From contig CM068824.1 in assembly GCA_028554795.2 (NCBI GenBank), positions 160,573,630-160,637,629 of the forward strand: a DNA stretch of 64,000 nucleotides, given 5' to 3'. The notes below the pieces were generated by a model that ran no database searches, was not told the origin of the DNA, and worked only from the letters and a program-made list of their open reading frames with translations. The stretch's first letter is position 1. Every line of letters starts with the position of its first letter. Of the stretch, positions 24,361 to 37,657 are shown one piece after another. The position numbers and the translations under genes are program-made. This DNA is from Sinohyriopsis cumingii. Its lineage: Eukaryota > Mollusca > Bivalvia > Unionida > Unionidae.

Positions 24361-25715
24361 GATTATACTTATGTAGTTGATTTCTACACTGTTTGTTTCT
24401 CTGACTTTAGTGATGATTTTGTTTGCTCCATTACATGATATGGGATCAGTTCGTAGCCTCAACCACAACAAATCAAGTTGAGACTACGACATCGTAGCTA
24501 CCAAACACCTAGTTCACAAATATATCCATATCTTCAAAGTAAACAATAATAGCTGAAAAAGTCTCACCATAGCCTTAAGTTAAGAATTTTGACATGGGGC
24601 CAATTTATGAAACTGGACCCTGCCACCCTAGTTGGAAAACATTCATTTTTGTTTTTGATCTTGTGGGGGGTATTTTTTGTTTTGTTTGTTTCTTCGTGGG
24701 TTATTTTGTTGTGGTTTTTTTGTAGCCTTTTTAATTGAATTACTCCATAAAGTACTTACGTGGATAACACACTTTAGAATAATAAATCCAACCCCAAAAA
24801 ATACTGATATGAATGCATTCATTACCTCAGAGATATGTTAAATATTCATAGATGAAATTTTTGTTTCACTACACCTCCATTGCACAGGCAAAGAATTGTG
24901 ATATATTTATTTCTCAGGGGAGCAGTTGAGAATGATGATGGTAAACATGCATGTGACACTTAGCAAAATATTTCCAGTCAGTATGCTTATCTGAAGTTAT
25001 GCTTGTATCTCATAGGCTTTACCTATTTTGTATTTTGTATTAAAACTGTTTGGCCATGTACACATGTCTTGTGCTTTTGTTTTAGTTGAGTAGTGCATAA
25101 GATAAATTTGATTAAGATGGGGATTTTAATGTATTTGCAGGGAATAATACTAACAACATATTTAAAACTCTGGAATCTTGGCTGAGACTTGCGTGGTTAT
25201 AAACCTTGACTAACATACATAAGCAGAATAAAATATATATTTAATAATGGATGAGATATTTTGGTTGTCTACATGAACAGACTGAATTCTACTCATGAGA
25301 AAAAAGAGGCCAATATGAATGAAACATATTGAACATGAAAAATAAAAGTTTGCTAATTATATAACATTTCTCAGAATAGACTTTTCTTTAATATACTTGA
25401 CTCTATCATGTGCAAAATATTTATAAAAAAAACATTTTTTTGTGGATTATTCCCCTTCCCCAACTACCACCAAGTAAATTCTCTTAAAATTCTGGGCAAA
25501 GTTACCCTTGAAAGTCATAGAGAAAAAGAGAATTGTTGCTTGCTTTATATACATTTTATTTTTCCCATAGAAATACGATACAGTAGTATATATTGGTTTA
25601 TTCCATCTCTAATACAGATATATATTGTCAGTTTCAGAAGCTTTTTGTTTTGTTTTTCCTGTGGATAATCATTATAAGCATCATTTCAAATGTTTTTCCC
25701 AGTATACGTTTTAAT

Positions 25716-26549
25716 TAGGGCATAACCGATTAGCATTTTTCTACTGATTTCCGATTCCGGATTTTGGGCATGAAATTTTTCCGATTCCGGATACGATTCA
25801 ATTAATCGGAAATGCTAAATTAAAAGGTTTTTCAAATTAACTTTTTAAACCGTGTTACACACGTTTTGCATATCACACCGATGTCACAAGGGGAAGGATA
25901 TGGCAGGACTATAGCAAAATGCAACGAAGTTCAAAGTCACAAAGAATCCATGAAATTTTTTATTTTTTTGCCAGTTCCAACCCATTCTTTGTTCAACAAT
26001 TAGTTGATCTTGCCGCCAGGCTTTTATTTTCCCGCCTTAATCATTTATGTCGGCAAGCGGCCAGTTCCATCCTGTACTTTATTCAACAATTAGTTGATCT
26101 TGCCGCCATGCTTTAATGTCGCGGTCAAATAAAAAAAAAACAGGCTTTTGTTTGGTCCTATAAAGTTGGCCTCTTGCGGAATCATTTTCTTTTAATACCT
26201 CATTAGCATGTGTCAATGTATTCAATATTATGCCTTCATTATTGAGGATGTTGACATAAACGGGTAGGACTGAATTATATATTTTAATAAATTTAAATCT
26301 TTCGGTCTAACTCAAGTATTATCGTTTCACCCCGTTGTGTTGACCATATTGGACTTTTCTGACTTCTTATTTAACTTTATTAACGCACTATCGAATGACA
26401 CGCAGTGTTAGACACAGTGCTATAGAAATTCAACTTTATTATTTTTATTATCCGAATCGGTCGTTCCTGCCTTGTCCGACTCCGATTAATCGGAAGTTCA
26501 TACTATCCGGTGGAATCCGATTTCCGGATCAAAAGTCGGTTATGCCCTA
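25716..26549. mobile_element. hAT-like non-autonomous DNA element
   Basis: 834 bp. The left end tagggcataaccga (25716-25729) is the perfect complement of the right end tcggttatgcccta (26536-26549). Flanks gttttaat (25708-25715) and cttttaat (26550-26557) make a 7 of 8 match to an 8-bp target duplication, as hAT gives. Subterminal CCGATT and AATCGG motifs repeat near both ends. Inside, a segment with caacaattagttgatcttgc is present twice (about 25972-26033 and 26061-26114). No transposase is encoded. Confidence 0.85.
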
Positions 26550-28581
26550 CTTTTAATGTTTTCAAATAAGCTTTCTTCTGTCAGTGCATATGTTTTGGAA
26601 TCATTCCCTTGAAAATACCAAGCCTCCCACCATCTTTACCATTATTATCATGCTATTACAAATCATTGGTCTTAAAATAAGCAGTAGAAAAGAGTGAGAA
26701 GCAACATGCTTTGTAAAATTCAACAAATAATTTATTTCACTAGATTATAATGTGAAAAATGTAAAACGAACTTAAGGTATTGCGAATTAAATACCAAGTA
26801 ATCATAGAATTAGAGACACAGGGCCAAATGATTAAAGTTCTGAATAAACTTTAGTGGATATCCAAATTAAATCCAACACTGGAATTTTTTATGTGCCTGT
26901 GGTGGCCCATATTAATGCGATGTTTCAACAGTCAGTTGTTGAATTGCACTAATACAATCCAAGAATACATCCTTATTTGAAATTTCACTTTAATTCAAGT
27001 CTCCATTTCAGAGAATGTTATTTTGAGCACCTTGTATTTCCAGAGAAGAATTACTTGAATTAAATAAGTTGAATAAATAAGTTCCAGCCCAAATGAACTA
27101 CTGGACACAACAATAATGCAACTGACTCTTCCTCAAGATCTTATAGTACAGATCAATTCTTTCTAGGAAAAACAATATTATACAGTCCTCTACTTGGCCT
27201 GAGGTTACAAGTAGCATTTTCTAAACAAAATAAATCACTACTACCTAATGGAAAATAACCTTCTAGGAGGTTGTTAATGATTGCAAAATAAAATCTTAGT
27301 TATATTTAGGATATAAAATATGGTAAACACAATGCTCTCTCAGTCTCTCTCTCTCTCAGTATTGCCACCATATAGAGATCTTTCACGATATGTCAATCAT
27401 AATGCTACACGTGGAATTATTTACCAAATTTACGTGTCACTATCCATATAACTCGTGCCAATGATGAAGCTATGTGCAGGTAAAAAGAAACCTTGCCCGC
27501 CATCGTCATTTGTATGTTGTTTAATAAGTTTACCTAATCATTTAGATCATAGCGAGAAATAAACCTCAACCTTTGCATCATAATAATAATCCTAATAATA
27601 AACTCATTCTCATAGGAAACTATTTGCTATTTGTTGTGTACAGAATTGTTTTAAAAAAATGATTCAGGCCAAGTAGAAAATGAACCTAATTTTGGACTAG
27701 GTAAAATCCAACATCAAAGGTTCCATAGCATATAATGAAATAATAAAAAATCAATTAAAAAATCCTAACTGACAAACAATTCAAGTTAAATATACATAAC
27801 TATACTTAGACCAGTCATCTGTTTTCTCTCTTTATTGGGAGAATAACAGTAGTTTATGGAGACATCTGAAGTTTCCTATAGGTGCTCACTAAGTGTAAAT
27901 TTCTGCAGGAAGATGTTTTTAAAGGATAAAGCAGATCTGAGAAAATAATTAATAGATAATGTAAAAATTATTTGGTTTAATGCTAATATTTATTGTCTCC
28001 AGGCCAAACAACTAATTAAGTACAGACATGTGTGAAACTTGCAAAGAATCTTTCTTCCTGGGGAACAAAAAAAAGCAAATGTACCGTACATGTTTAAGAA
28101 ATTGGTTCACAAAGCACATCATAGGCATAGATGATGAAAAAGTTTGCAAAAGTGACAGTTCCATCACAAATTGCAAACTTCTTAAAAACTCTGGCTAAAT
28201 AATCCAGTGTAAAAATTTGTTGATTCACTGCAATTTTTTAGTTTTTAAACCAGGACATTGCAACAGACCACCCCTTCCATCAGTTTCTATATCTTAATAA
28301 ATTTTTATTTTAAAATCATCAAAAGTATCCGTTAAAAGGGCATGAATTCAGAACTGAAAATGTTGTTTTAAATTGCATTTAATAAATTTATAAACTTATA
28401 TTGTGCATAAAATTTTAATTATTCCATTAAAAACTATTTTGTGCATCTTTTTTTGTTATTCCATAATTAAACAGTATTTGCAATACTGAATGTTCACCAA
28501 TAAACATTGCTTAATGTTACTCTTTTAAAACAAATAAATACTAATTTTAGAATGTGATAAAACTGTATGTTTTAAGCTTAC

Positions 28582-31500
28582 ATGTACAGAGATCCATCGA
28601 ACTTGTATTCTTTCAGACTGGTCATGGTGATCTGTGAGAGCATGTCTGGCACAGGTCATAAAGTACTAAAAATTCGAACAAAGCAACAGGATAAATTGGA
28701 ATTCATTCGCTGGGATCCATGGGGTAAGATTTTGTTCCCACTTTATTCAAGCTGATGGAAACTGGAACATAAAATACAGCAGTCCGTCGCTATATTATGC
28801 CGTTTTTTGGAGCCATACAAGTGTAACATGTTATATGCAAAGCCAGCTTATACTTAGGTATATGAAAAAAGATAGAATTTAACCAGTAAAATTGGGATCT
28901 ATTTCTATGCCCATGTTATATCAGCCAAGTAGTGAGAGACACTATATAATACAGCTGTTTGTGGGTAATATGTTGCTCACTGAGTCTGTACTGTTCCTGT
29001 ATTACGTTTTATGTAGAGGTGTCAGATTGCGATTGTGACAAGCTGAATCAACACTTACTGTGTCCCAATTAGGCCTTCATTTTGTGTGAAGTTGTTAGAA
29101 TGTGATTTTAACAGGCCTAGTTTCAGAAATTATATAGTCACAGAGAGCCCTTTAAGAAAAGAATCCAGTACACAGGACAATTTACAAAATGGCCAACTGG
29201 TACATGTGGTGTCAAATGTAATAGTCATCTGTCTTCACCTACATAATATAACAGAAAAAGTGCAAAAAATTTCACTGCTCCAGTGGCCTAGTGGTTAGAG
29301 CATCCATCTCGGACGCGGAAGGTCGCGGGTTCATTCCCTGGCCGAGTCATACCAAAGACTTACAAAAATGGTACTAACAACTGCCTCGCTTCACGCCCAG
29401 CATTAAGAGGTTAGTGTTAGGACTGGTCGGCCTGGTGTCAGGATAATATGACTGTGGGACATCCTGCTACATGTCTGCGGCATGATGCCCCGGTGTTTGA
29501 CGTCACTATAAACTGCCACACTGCATACATCATAGCGATATGACTGAAAAAAGATATTTAATTAAACATCCAGGAGTTAACAAAGTATAAATAACCATAT
29601 TGCTGAAATAGTCACAAAATTGTCAATGATTTCATTCTATCTTGTTCTTCTAGGGTGATTTATGTCCACTCACGTGTCTGCTTCTGTTTAATTGTCAGAC
29701 TTTTTGTTTGTACCTTGAGCAGTTTTGGGGCATTTTCTGCAGTGGCTGCAGAACATTCATTTGTTTACTTGTGTTCTGGTCATGGATAATCCATGATGAT
29801 TAAAACTTTCTTGCACGTTTACTGCTTATTTCTGTAAAACAGGTTTATTAGAGCTAGAAACTTAATCAAGTGTTCTTTTCTTGCCTAAATAAGACAGCAG
29901 ACTTATTTCATCAACTACATCAAAAGCAATTACAGCTAGACTTGTTGTAGTGATTATTTTATGCCTGCAAATGAAATATTTGTGAACGATGATTTTATCA
30001 ATATACTTCACAATTATTATCTAGTCACCTTGACAAGCTGTCTTTTGAAATTGAGGACACTTATTTTTATCAATTTAATTGTTTTTGCCAAGCAGTATTT
30101 ACTTACCAGTCCCCTGTTAATTACCACATAAACAATATATCATAAACACCACGTTTTATTTTACAGCCATTTTATTAAATTGTACCTATATATTTTTATG
30201 GGGAAGGGGTTATCTAATGTTGAGAGAACTTGTAGTCTAACACCTTTCACATAATTTAGCAAATAAATTATTTTAGAATTAAAAAACCCCACAAAAATAC
30301 CACAGATAAAATTAAATGTTTTAAGTTTTAATGGAAGTACCTGCCTGTTCAGTAAACTTATATTTTCTTGATCTTGATGTGTGGTACCTCATTATCACAT
30401 ATAGCAACAACCATGGATTTCATAGCTCCTTCTTCTTATTAGTAAGATGAAAAGTACAAGAACTTTTACGTTTTTATGGATTCTAGCATTTCCTACTAAA
30501 CGGAAAATAACTATTCATCACAGTTTTGCTCTTGGAAGTGTTCAGAAGTACTGATTGATGATGCAATTATTATTGCATGCACTTAGCTTAGCCTTGTTAT
30601 CGACATAATTACCTGAGGTCATAAAATACATAAATACATTCATAGAAGGGTCTATATAGTCCTCCGTCTTTGCTTTTTTTTCAGTAATAGATAAAGCACT
30701 AGGTGCTTTAACTGTTGTAGAGTAAAGTGAAGACAATGAAGCACTAGGTGCTTTAATTGTTGTAGAAAAATGTGAAGACGGAAGACAGTTCAAGCTACTT
30801 TTTATACTAGCCACTTCCAATCATTTTACCCTCATCTGGGAGTTTGCTAGAGTACATTTGAACTCTTAGATGTACCACAAAATCATAATTGGCATTTTCA
30901 AAATTAGTTTTGTATGTTTTCCATGGCAACTCCATCAGTATCACAGATATGTTGTGATAATTTTTGCTTGATGGTTTCGTAAATGTTCTCCTGGTTTTTA
31001 ATACACCTGCCAGACATGATGTACGGCATTATGTTGTACATCCATATATATGTTTCCTTTTGTGTTTCTGCACAATAGGTCAAATTCTCCACAATCTACC
31101 ACTACCAAACATTGTAAGTAGCTTTCTTTTGGAGCAAGGAAGAAACCTGTTGATTTCAGGCTCAAAAGGACTATGGTCATGGGAACCGAAAGTATGAAAA
31201 CTGTTTCACACAATACCTTTACTTGTATACCAGATACCTTCACCACACATTCTTAATTGCTTGCACTTTATATCAGAAAGACACTTATTTATTTTGAGTC
31301 CAATGATATCTTCATTTCTTTGTTACGTAATTTTGAGAGAAAAAATCTTTGTGGATGACTTGCATTTGAGACAAGGAAGTCACCTATTTAAGGCCAACAA
31401 CCAATGCCACAGGAACTGGAAGAAAGAAAATAATTTTAATAACACTACTCAACTTCTGTGCCACTTGCCATAGATGGTTTTTATTTGAGACAAGAAAGAC

Positions 31501-33075
31501 ATCTGTTGATTTGGTGGTTTAAATGTACAAGGTCAAGGTCAGATGGACTAAGACAAGAAAATTATTTGCCAAGTCCTGTATCATCACAAACCAAGACCAG
31601 ATGTGTTCAGTGGTTTGTATTTGAGACCAAAAAATGGTACCTATTGATTTGGGGGTAAAATATGTCAAAGGTCAAGGTCACCACATTAGACTTGTTGGAA
31701 TTGGCCAGGGAACCAGACTAACAATATATAAGGGGTATTTCAAATGCTTTAATATACCTATGTTGTTCAGGCTTTTGCATTTATTTTATGGTATAGTCTG
31801 TAAATTTTTGTCCAGCAAATGAAAATACATGTACATTGAAGGTGAAGAGGACAGTCAGCTTTCTAAAACTTGGAAAAAAGCAGGAAGGGCTATAAGAGCA
31901 TTCGTTGGACATCATTGACACATGGTTATATGGAGTGGATTTAACTCATTGAAAAGACCAAGTCCAGTATATATATATATATATGAGAGAGAGAGACAGA
32001 CAGACAGATGGAAATAAACACAGAGCTGTTCAAGCATGCACAATTCTGACAGCACCTATTGAAACAAAGTTTGATCTGGTACAGAATTTTGTTTAAACAA
32101 ATGGTTTCTACGAATGATCCACACATCAACTATGGATAAATATGTACATGGCAAAGGACCAATGCTATATTTACATCTTAATGTGTGTAATTCTGGGACA
32201 ATCATGTTGTGTCAGCTTGAGCATTGCTTATATCTAGAGAGAAGATTGTTTCCTCTATGAGTTTAAAAAAAGGAATTTTGTTTGTTGAATCGAGAGAGCT
32301 AGCAAAAAGTAATTTACCTCTATGGGTTTTGAAACGGATGTTTCTCAAACTGAACCAGAGGTCATTAAGGCTGATTTGTTATTGTTTTGAGGTTTAAGGC
32401 CATTTCTGTGTACATGGTAGCGAGTATAACTGTTGGAGAATGGATCCTGGAAAATCCTGGTAAGAACCACCAACCCATGGGTAGTTACTGGCAGCTTTCT
32501 CAAATACCCACATTGGCCAGGCTTGAAATGGCAGTGATTGTTAAAAGCGAGCACTTTATACCACTCGGCCTCCCAGTGCCACATTAAGGCTGATAGGTAC
32601 TTTATGAACTTTTTAGTTGAACATAAAAATTATACCTTTGTAGTATCGAACCACACTGCTCAACTTTTCAAGCATATTTTCCACATTGACAATTTTCCAC
32701 CCATTCTACCTTTAAGTTACTGAAAATTGGTTTGAATTGAGGAAAAATATTGACTGCCTTTCTGAGGTCTCCCTAGGGTTAGCAGGTATGCACCACATGT
32801 ATGGATGCAGTGTGGGCCATGTAGTGCTATCCTTCTGTATCTGTTTGTTTAATTTTCACGCCTTGGTTAAGTTTTTCATCTAGGTCATTTCAGGAACTGG
32901 TGGGGCAGAAGAAGATCAGGCACATATGATCATCTTGTTTAAGAAGTATCACAGTTATAGCCTGCCGTTTAAAATAAATTCAATTTCCTACATTTTGACA
33001 TCCATCTTTATTTTCTTTTCAGTGCAAGAAAAGGTTCTTTATAAAGAAATAAAAAAGAAGAGAACTATTAGATGA
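28582..33075 (+). CDS. MRPL33: MRPL33, mitochondrial large-subunit ribosomal protein bL33m
   Basis: Two plus-strand exons are certain: 28617-28723 (at least) and 33023-33075, joined across a 4.3-kb GT-AG intron with matching phase. They encode LVMVICESMSGTGHKVLKIR, then TKQQDKLEFIRWDPW, then VQEKVLYKEIKKKRTIR and TGA. Human MRPL33 has the same plan (RMVSEAGTG, then [28 protein letters not shown]). The protein is a small basic component of the mitoribosome large subunit. The N-terminus is uncertain. An in-frame ATG at 28582 would give 64 residues (human 65) without further splicing. However, a good acceptor (ttctttcag, ending 28616) suggests a short upstream exon, as in the vertebrate gene. 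The start given is the unspliced choice. Confidence 0.85.
28617..28723 (+). CDS. MRPL33: MRPL33 internal exon
   Basis: Carries the conserved SGTG and the LEFIRWDP segment. The donor gtaag splits the valine codon after WDPW. If no upstream exon exists, coding runs unspliced from the ATG at 28582. Confidence 0.85.
29277..29571 (+). mobile_element. SINE family B, full length
   Basis: The tRNA-like head has an A box (tggcctagtgg) and a B box (gggttcattcc). A conserved body follows (attaagaggttagtgttagg, then tgtcaggataatatgactg) and a 3' part (cactataaactgccacactg). Target-site duplication not found. Confidence 0.9.
31130..31730 (+). repeat. Irregular repeats of about 120-140 bp
   Basis: The phrase ttgagacaagaaag with ctgttgattt and aaggtcaaggtca recurs with variation near 31130, 31365, 31483 and 31620. 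Units are diverged and unequal, suggesting an old tandem or dispersed repeat. Confidence 0.55.
32376..32581 (-). mobile_element. SINE family A with 13-bp target duplication
   Basis: Flanked by cattaaggctgat at 32363-32375 and 32582-32594, a perfect match. Minus orientation: the tail side is at the left (attgttttgaggtttaaggcc) and the head at the right (ccactcggcctcccag). The body is somewhat shortened. Confidence 0.9.
33023..33075 (+). CDS. MRPL33: MRPL33 last exon with stop
   Basis: Follows the polypyrimidine acceptor ttttcttttcag. It encodes QEKVLYKEIKKKRTIR (human [15 protein letters not shown]) and stops at TGA 33073-33075. Confidence 0.88.
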
Positions 33076-34504
33076 TTGCAGTGGACAGTTTCAATATGCA
33101 GATTGAAAAAGTTTACTTAAGCTTTCCAAAATTTGTCAAGATCATGTTGATTTTGCAAATACGTCAACAATATTTTATTTAGTTATGCCTGAACAGACAG
33201 AGAACTTCAAGCATGTATGGAGCTGATTTTTCACCCCGTGACAGGACATATGTATATCCTGAATCAGAACCTTAATATTTTTTTATTGTGGTGGATTAAA
33301 CTCTTCATCCTGAAAGCATATTGTTGTCTTTGCAAAAAATTTACAAGTTGTACTGTTGCTCTCTTATTAGGATATATCCTCTCTGATGATAAATGATGTT
33401 GCTTCTTAAAAGCAATGGAATATTTTAACTGGTTCTGATTGTACAGTAAACATCAGTTATCCAGAAAACAAAGGAATCTTACACTTTGTTACACATTCAA
33501 GCAATATTTTTTACAGAACACAGAATACATGTAATAACATTACAAATAGCCAAAGGTTTGTGTTGAAACCAAGAAGTCAGTGATTATATGGTGTCTGTGA
33601 TCAAGTCAGGCAAACATTTGATACATAGGTAAAGTATTCACCTAACCCCATGCTCTGGCAGTTTGTAACCCCCTTGTGATTTTAAAAACAACCATCATCA
33701 AGGAAAAAAATGCACAAAGCTTAGTAATTTCACAAATTAATTTATAATTTCTAACCTGATCGTTGCCAGGTGATCATCAACAATACATGTGCATATCATT
33801 AAGGGTTTCAATTTTTTAAATTGTTCAGGGATGCAAACTGTCAGTGGGGGAAGGCAAATAGCAAATAGTGTAGTAGTATAGTTTTTGAGCAAGAAAGTAA
33901 AGTTAAAAAGTACCAAAATGTTGACAGTTCAAAACTTTTATTAGAATAAAGCTAGAATCACAAATTTCTGATTTTTCCTAACTTCAATCCTGATATGAGG
34001 TAAACTGCAACATTTATATTATATAACCGAATTTTTAGTATCACATCAGATTTTGGGAAATAAGAATGAGGTTATTGCTCAAAATGTTTTGAGAATACAG
34101 GGCCTGGACAGCCTGCCATCAATTAGACAAACTGACAGTACACAATGTGGATTCTATATTTAGAAATAATCACTGGCTTCAACAAAAAAAACAAGCCATC
34201 TGAGCAGTGTTTTCTCATTAAAGAACAATTAGTTACTAAATATTAGGGAAATTGTATGATGTTATACAACTCACACGAAAATAGTTCCCTGGCTGCATGT
34301 CCCTAAATCAAAGGGATCAAAAATACATTTCATTTACATATTTCACCAGTCCATTTAATAAGGCTATATAATTTGCCTTTTAAAAGGTTTTGAACTGTTG
34401 TATGCTTCCTGCATACTATGTAGAGACCAGGTGTAATGTTATCCATGTCCTTCCATCAAATCCATTACAAACGTTTGGTAATGCAAAATAACTTCTAAAG
34501 GACT

Positions 34505-34695
34505 ATTTGAGACCATATTTGGTTTGCAGCTAAAGGCTTCCTTGGTTTGAAGTCAAATTTGGGTTGCAGCTAATGGCCTTCTTGATTTGAGACCAGATTT
34601 GGGTTGCAGCTAAGGGCCTCCTTGGTTTGAAATCAGATTTTGGTTGTGCTAAAGGCCACCTTGGTTGAAACCAAATCTGGTTTGCAGTTAAATGT
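34505..34695 (+). repeat. Degenerate 40-bp tandem repeat, about 4.7 copies
   Basis: Unit of the type tttgagaccagatttgggtt followed by gcagctaagggcctccttgg, with several substitutions per copy. Confidence 0.8.
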
Positions 34696-34959
34696 CAAGA
34701 GGACCTTGGTCAACCTCAATGCTACTTTTCTCTTTCAAACCTAGTCAACATTATTGTCTTAAACAAATTTTGGTCTGAGGTATAATATCAAAGTGACCAA
34801 GATATCAGGCTTTGTGTGTCATCTGTTATGTGTTTTCTGTTTATTATTGTTATTTAAAACTTCTTCTCAAAAACCAGACGGCCAATTTGTACATGATTTT
34901 GATGTCATAGCCTTTAAAATTTGTTCAGCAGCCAAGCTTTAATTTTGTAGTTCTACTGG

Positions 34960-35800
34960 TCATAGACCATGACAGCATATTGGATGGTCTGTCATCTGTT
35001 GTCCATTGTATGCCATCCTTTAGCACAAATTTGTTATTGTTACTCCCTCTAATCTACTTGAAGGGTTGCCTTTAAACTTTACATACACATTCATCCCATG
35101 GTCTAGCTGGTCTTAAATGAAGATGATGCTGCTTGGACATTCAATATGGCCATCTAGAAAATCTTGTTATTGCTACCCCTTCTGAATAGATGGTCATATC
35201 AACATGGGGTTTTCACTAAATGAAAATGGTGCCAATCTAACCTGCAATATGGCAGCATCCCTGCTGAAAATTTTGTTATTGCTACTCCTCCACATTGGAT
35301 GGTCATATCAGCATAGACTTTTCAGTAAAATACTTCTTTTGATGTCTGGTTTACCTAAAGAATGGTTGTTCAAATCTGACTTCCAATATGGCCACTGTGG
35401 CAGCCATCTTAAAATCTTGTCACAACTTGACTTGAGCAGAACTCATATTTATGTGGGGTTTGCACCAGAAGACTTCTTAAGACTAGTTGGTCTTAAATCA
35501 AAATGGTGCTGATCTGATGTGCAGTATGGATGCCACTTCAACAGTCTTGAAAATATCATATTGTCAACTCTTCTACAAAGGGATGGTCATAACAGCATGG
35601 GTTTTTAGCAATATATTTCTTACGATATCAAGTTGGTCCGAAAATGAAAATGGCTCCAGCTGTACATCCAATATAGCTGCCATGACAACTGTCATAAAAC
35701 TTTGTTGTCACTACTTGCCATGCATGGATGATCATTAAGATATGGGATTTTTCAAAAGACTTTATATCCACTTTCTCCTAAATGAAAATGGTGTCAAAAT
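34960..35800 (+). repeat. Irregular long repeats
   Basis: The phrase gatggtcatatcarcatgg recurs near 35189, 35297, 35581 and 35728. Between copies come variants of aaatgaaaatggtgccaatc and caatatggc. Spacing varies (about 108, 284 and 147 bp), so units are unequal or partly deleted. Short ORFs here follow the repeats and are not taken as genes. Confidence 0.65.
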
Positions 35801-37217
35801 GATGTCCAATATTATTATTGCTTAAGAATATCCAATAAGGTTTCAACACGCAAGTCACACAAAAAAACCCAATGAAATAGTCTCGTCTTGAATTTGTGGA
35901 AAATCTCTTTGCTAAGTAATGCATCAGACCCTTCTAGGGACTCTTGTGTCCTTTTGAAAATCTTTACTCCTGACATTAATGCTTCAAATATAAGCTTCAC
36001 TACCTCCAATTAAATTTTGTCTTTCATGTCTATTTGCATATAGACAATGTGAACAAACCCGTGCTTGCTACCTACCCTTGATATCACTTGGTAGCACTTG
36101 TTTAAGTTTTTGCTGTAATACAGATATGATCACCTGCCCTGCCTCAATGAATCCTTCAATAATCTTTGTAATTTCAAACCATCCAGCTTTTAGAGTGGGA
36201 AATCCAAAAAGGATTGGTCATATTTTGCATGTTTATAGACTTGGTTTTATCCACCCCTGTAAATTGCACTTGATAGCATCATATTTTGTGTGCATGCTGT
36301 AATTTAACATTTTATTTTATGGATGTTGTTGAATATTCATATTTTGGGTTGTTATTTCCCTGCTTTCCATTCATGACTTTTCAGAAGCAATGGCAAAGAA
36401 ATGTAACAATTTAAAACACTTTATTTTCTTAGGTTTCAGATTTTTGTTGTATGGGTAGAATGTACATATTCGTGGATGCCTAATTTCGTGGATTGATCAT
36501 TTACAAAAAAAAAAAAAACCAAAAAAAAATGATCTGTATGTCTCTAAAAATTTACTAGTATACACACATTCATTTCTATTATGAGCAAAAAGGTTTAATA
36601 CATTCTGTTATGATTAAATTATTCATTGCCAACAACTGGATTAAATGCTGAGATCATAAATAAAATGCCAATTTCTTTTTCCAAATATTTGAACTAACAC
36701 ATTTAATACCATCATTGTAATCTTAAGTAATTTGGTTCTCAGGTGTTTTAGAAGCCCGCTATTAAAGCAATAAATTCTCAACAATTAGGGAGTAGGCACT
36801 TGAACAAATCTAATGACTGTAAAAACTGACAAGCTTGTCAACATTGCTGTGATGGAACTTGTTACCATGTGATCTTGACCAAATGAGTCCATAAAGTTCA
36901 GTGTTATTATTTCACTTACTGTGATGAATGGTACAGAATATATTGTAACAAAATACTACTTCATGAGTTGTATTCAACACAGGTGATTGATCAGTTAAAT
37001 TAACTGGAGGACAGTTTAAGTATAGATTCAAATCAGGTCTCAGCTAACCTGAAAACATCTACCCTTAAGCCAATTCATGCAAAGTGGCATATCTGCACCA
37101 AGGACAAAGTAGCAGTTTGGAGAGCCCTGATTGAAAAAGGCTTGGAGAAATCTGGATTAAACTACCGATTGCTTTTTTAGCAGTTGTGCAAACAAGTATT
37201 CATAAATGGGACTATTA

Positions 37218-37657
37218 CAGGTAACACCTATTATAATGCAATTCATTATAATGTGATTCCGCTTGTAACATGATGGCAGCATGGCTCCCATTTTTTAATT
37301 TAAGGTGACCTCTCTTTTTAACATCGTAAATACATGCTCTCGGAAAAGCCGATTATTCATATCCCTAGCAGATTTTTTATCCCAGCATTGCGTTTAATGT
37401 TGCTTTAATTTCACTGTGCACCGTTTCCAGATTATTGGCATGTATATCCTTTCAAAACTAAAGTATATCTGATGTCTGATGAAACCCGGCAAACAAAAGA
37501 AACAATATATGATCAAGAGATTTGTTAAAACGGATACTGAAATTTCAATGCACATTTTCTATGGGAAAGTTTTTCAAAAAATTTGTTAATGCGATCCTGC
37601 TTATATCGCAGTTTTGTTCGATGACCCCAAGCATCGCATTATAACATGTTTTACCTG
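37218..37657. mobile_element. pogo/Tigger-like non-autonomous element
   Basis: 440 bp between TA dinucleotides (37216-37217 and 37658-37659). The left end caggtaacacctattataatgc and the right end, read in reverse caggtaaaacatgttataatgc, match in 17 of 22 positions. The CAGGTAA start, the TATAATGC pattern near the ends and the TA target fit the Tc1/mariner pogo group. No transposase is encoded. Confidence 0.75.

Larger units (their letters stand above)
22700..28581. other. Intergenic region between divergent TMED10 and MRPL33
   Basis: Contains palindromes at 23730-23745 and 23805-23827, a dispersed repeat (23985-24360) and a hAT-like element (25716-26549). A short first exon of MRPL33 may lie here but could not be identified. 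Nothing else is recognised. Confidence 0.6.
28724..33022 (+). other. MRPL33 intron
   Basis: Holds a SINE B (29277-29571), irregular repeats (31130-31730), a (TA)n and GA-rich tract at about 31966-32009 and a SINE A (32376-32581). At 30695-30765 an approximately 54-bp segment with gcactaggtgctttaa and gttgtaga is repeated twice in tandem. Confidence 0.75.

Noticed and set aside
27470-27485. Candidate first exon of MRPL33 (atgatgaagctatgtgcag before gtaaaa)
   Set aside because: Its splice phase does not fit the exon at 28617.
28778-28963. Possible pogo-like element starting cagcagtccgtcgctatatt
   Set aside because: The left end looks right, but no convincing inverted right end or TA pair could be matched.
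29277-29350. tRNA gene candidate
   Set aside because: The A and B boxes belong to the head of SINE family B; the same applies to the head regions at 39223, 50196 and 59626. No cloverleaf with a proper acceptor stem is seen.
35204-35738. Plus-strand ORFs of 102 and 83 residues
   Set aside because: They follow the irregular long repeats and have no recognisable protein similarity.
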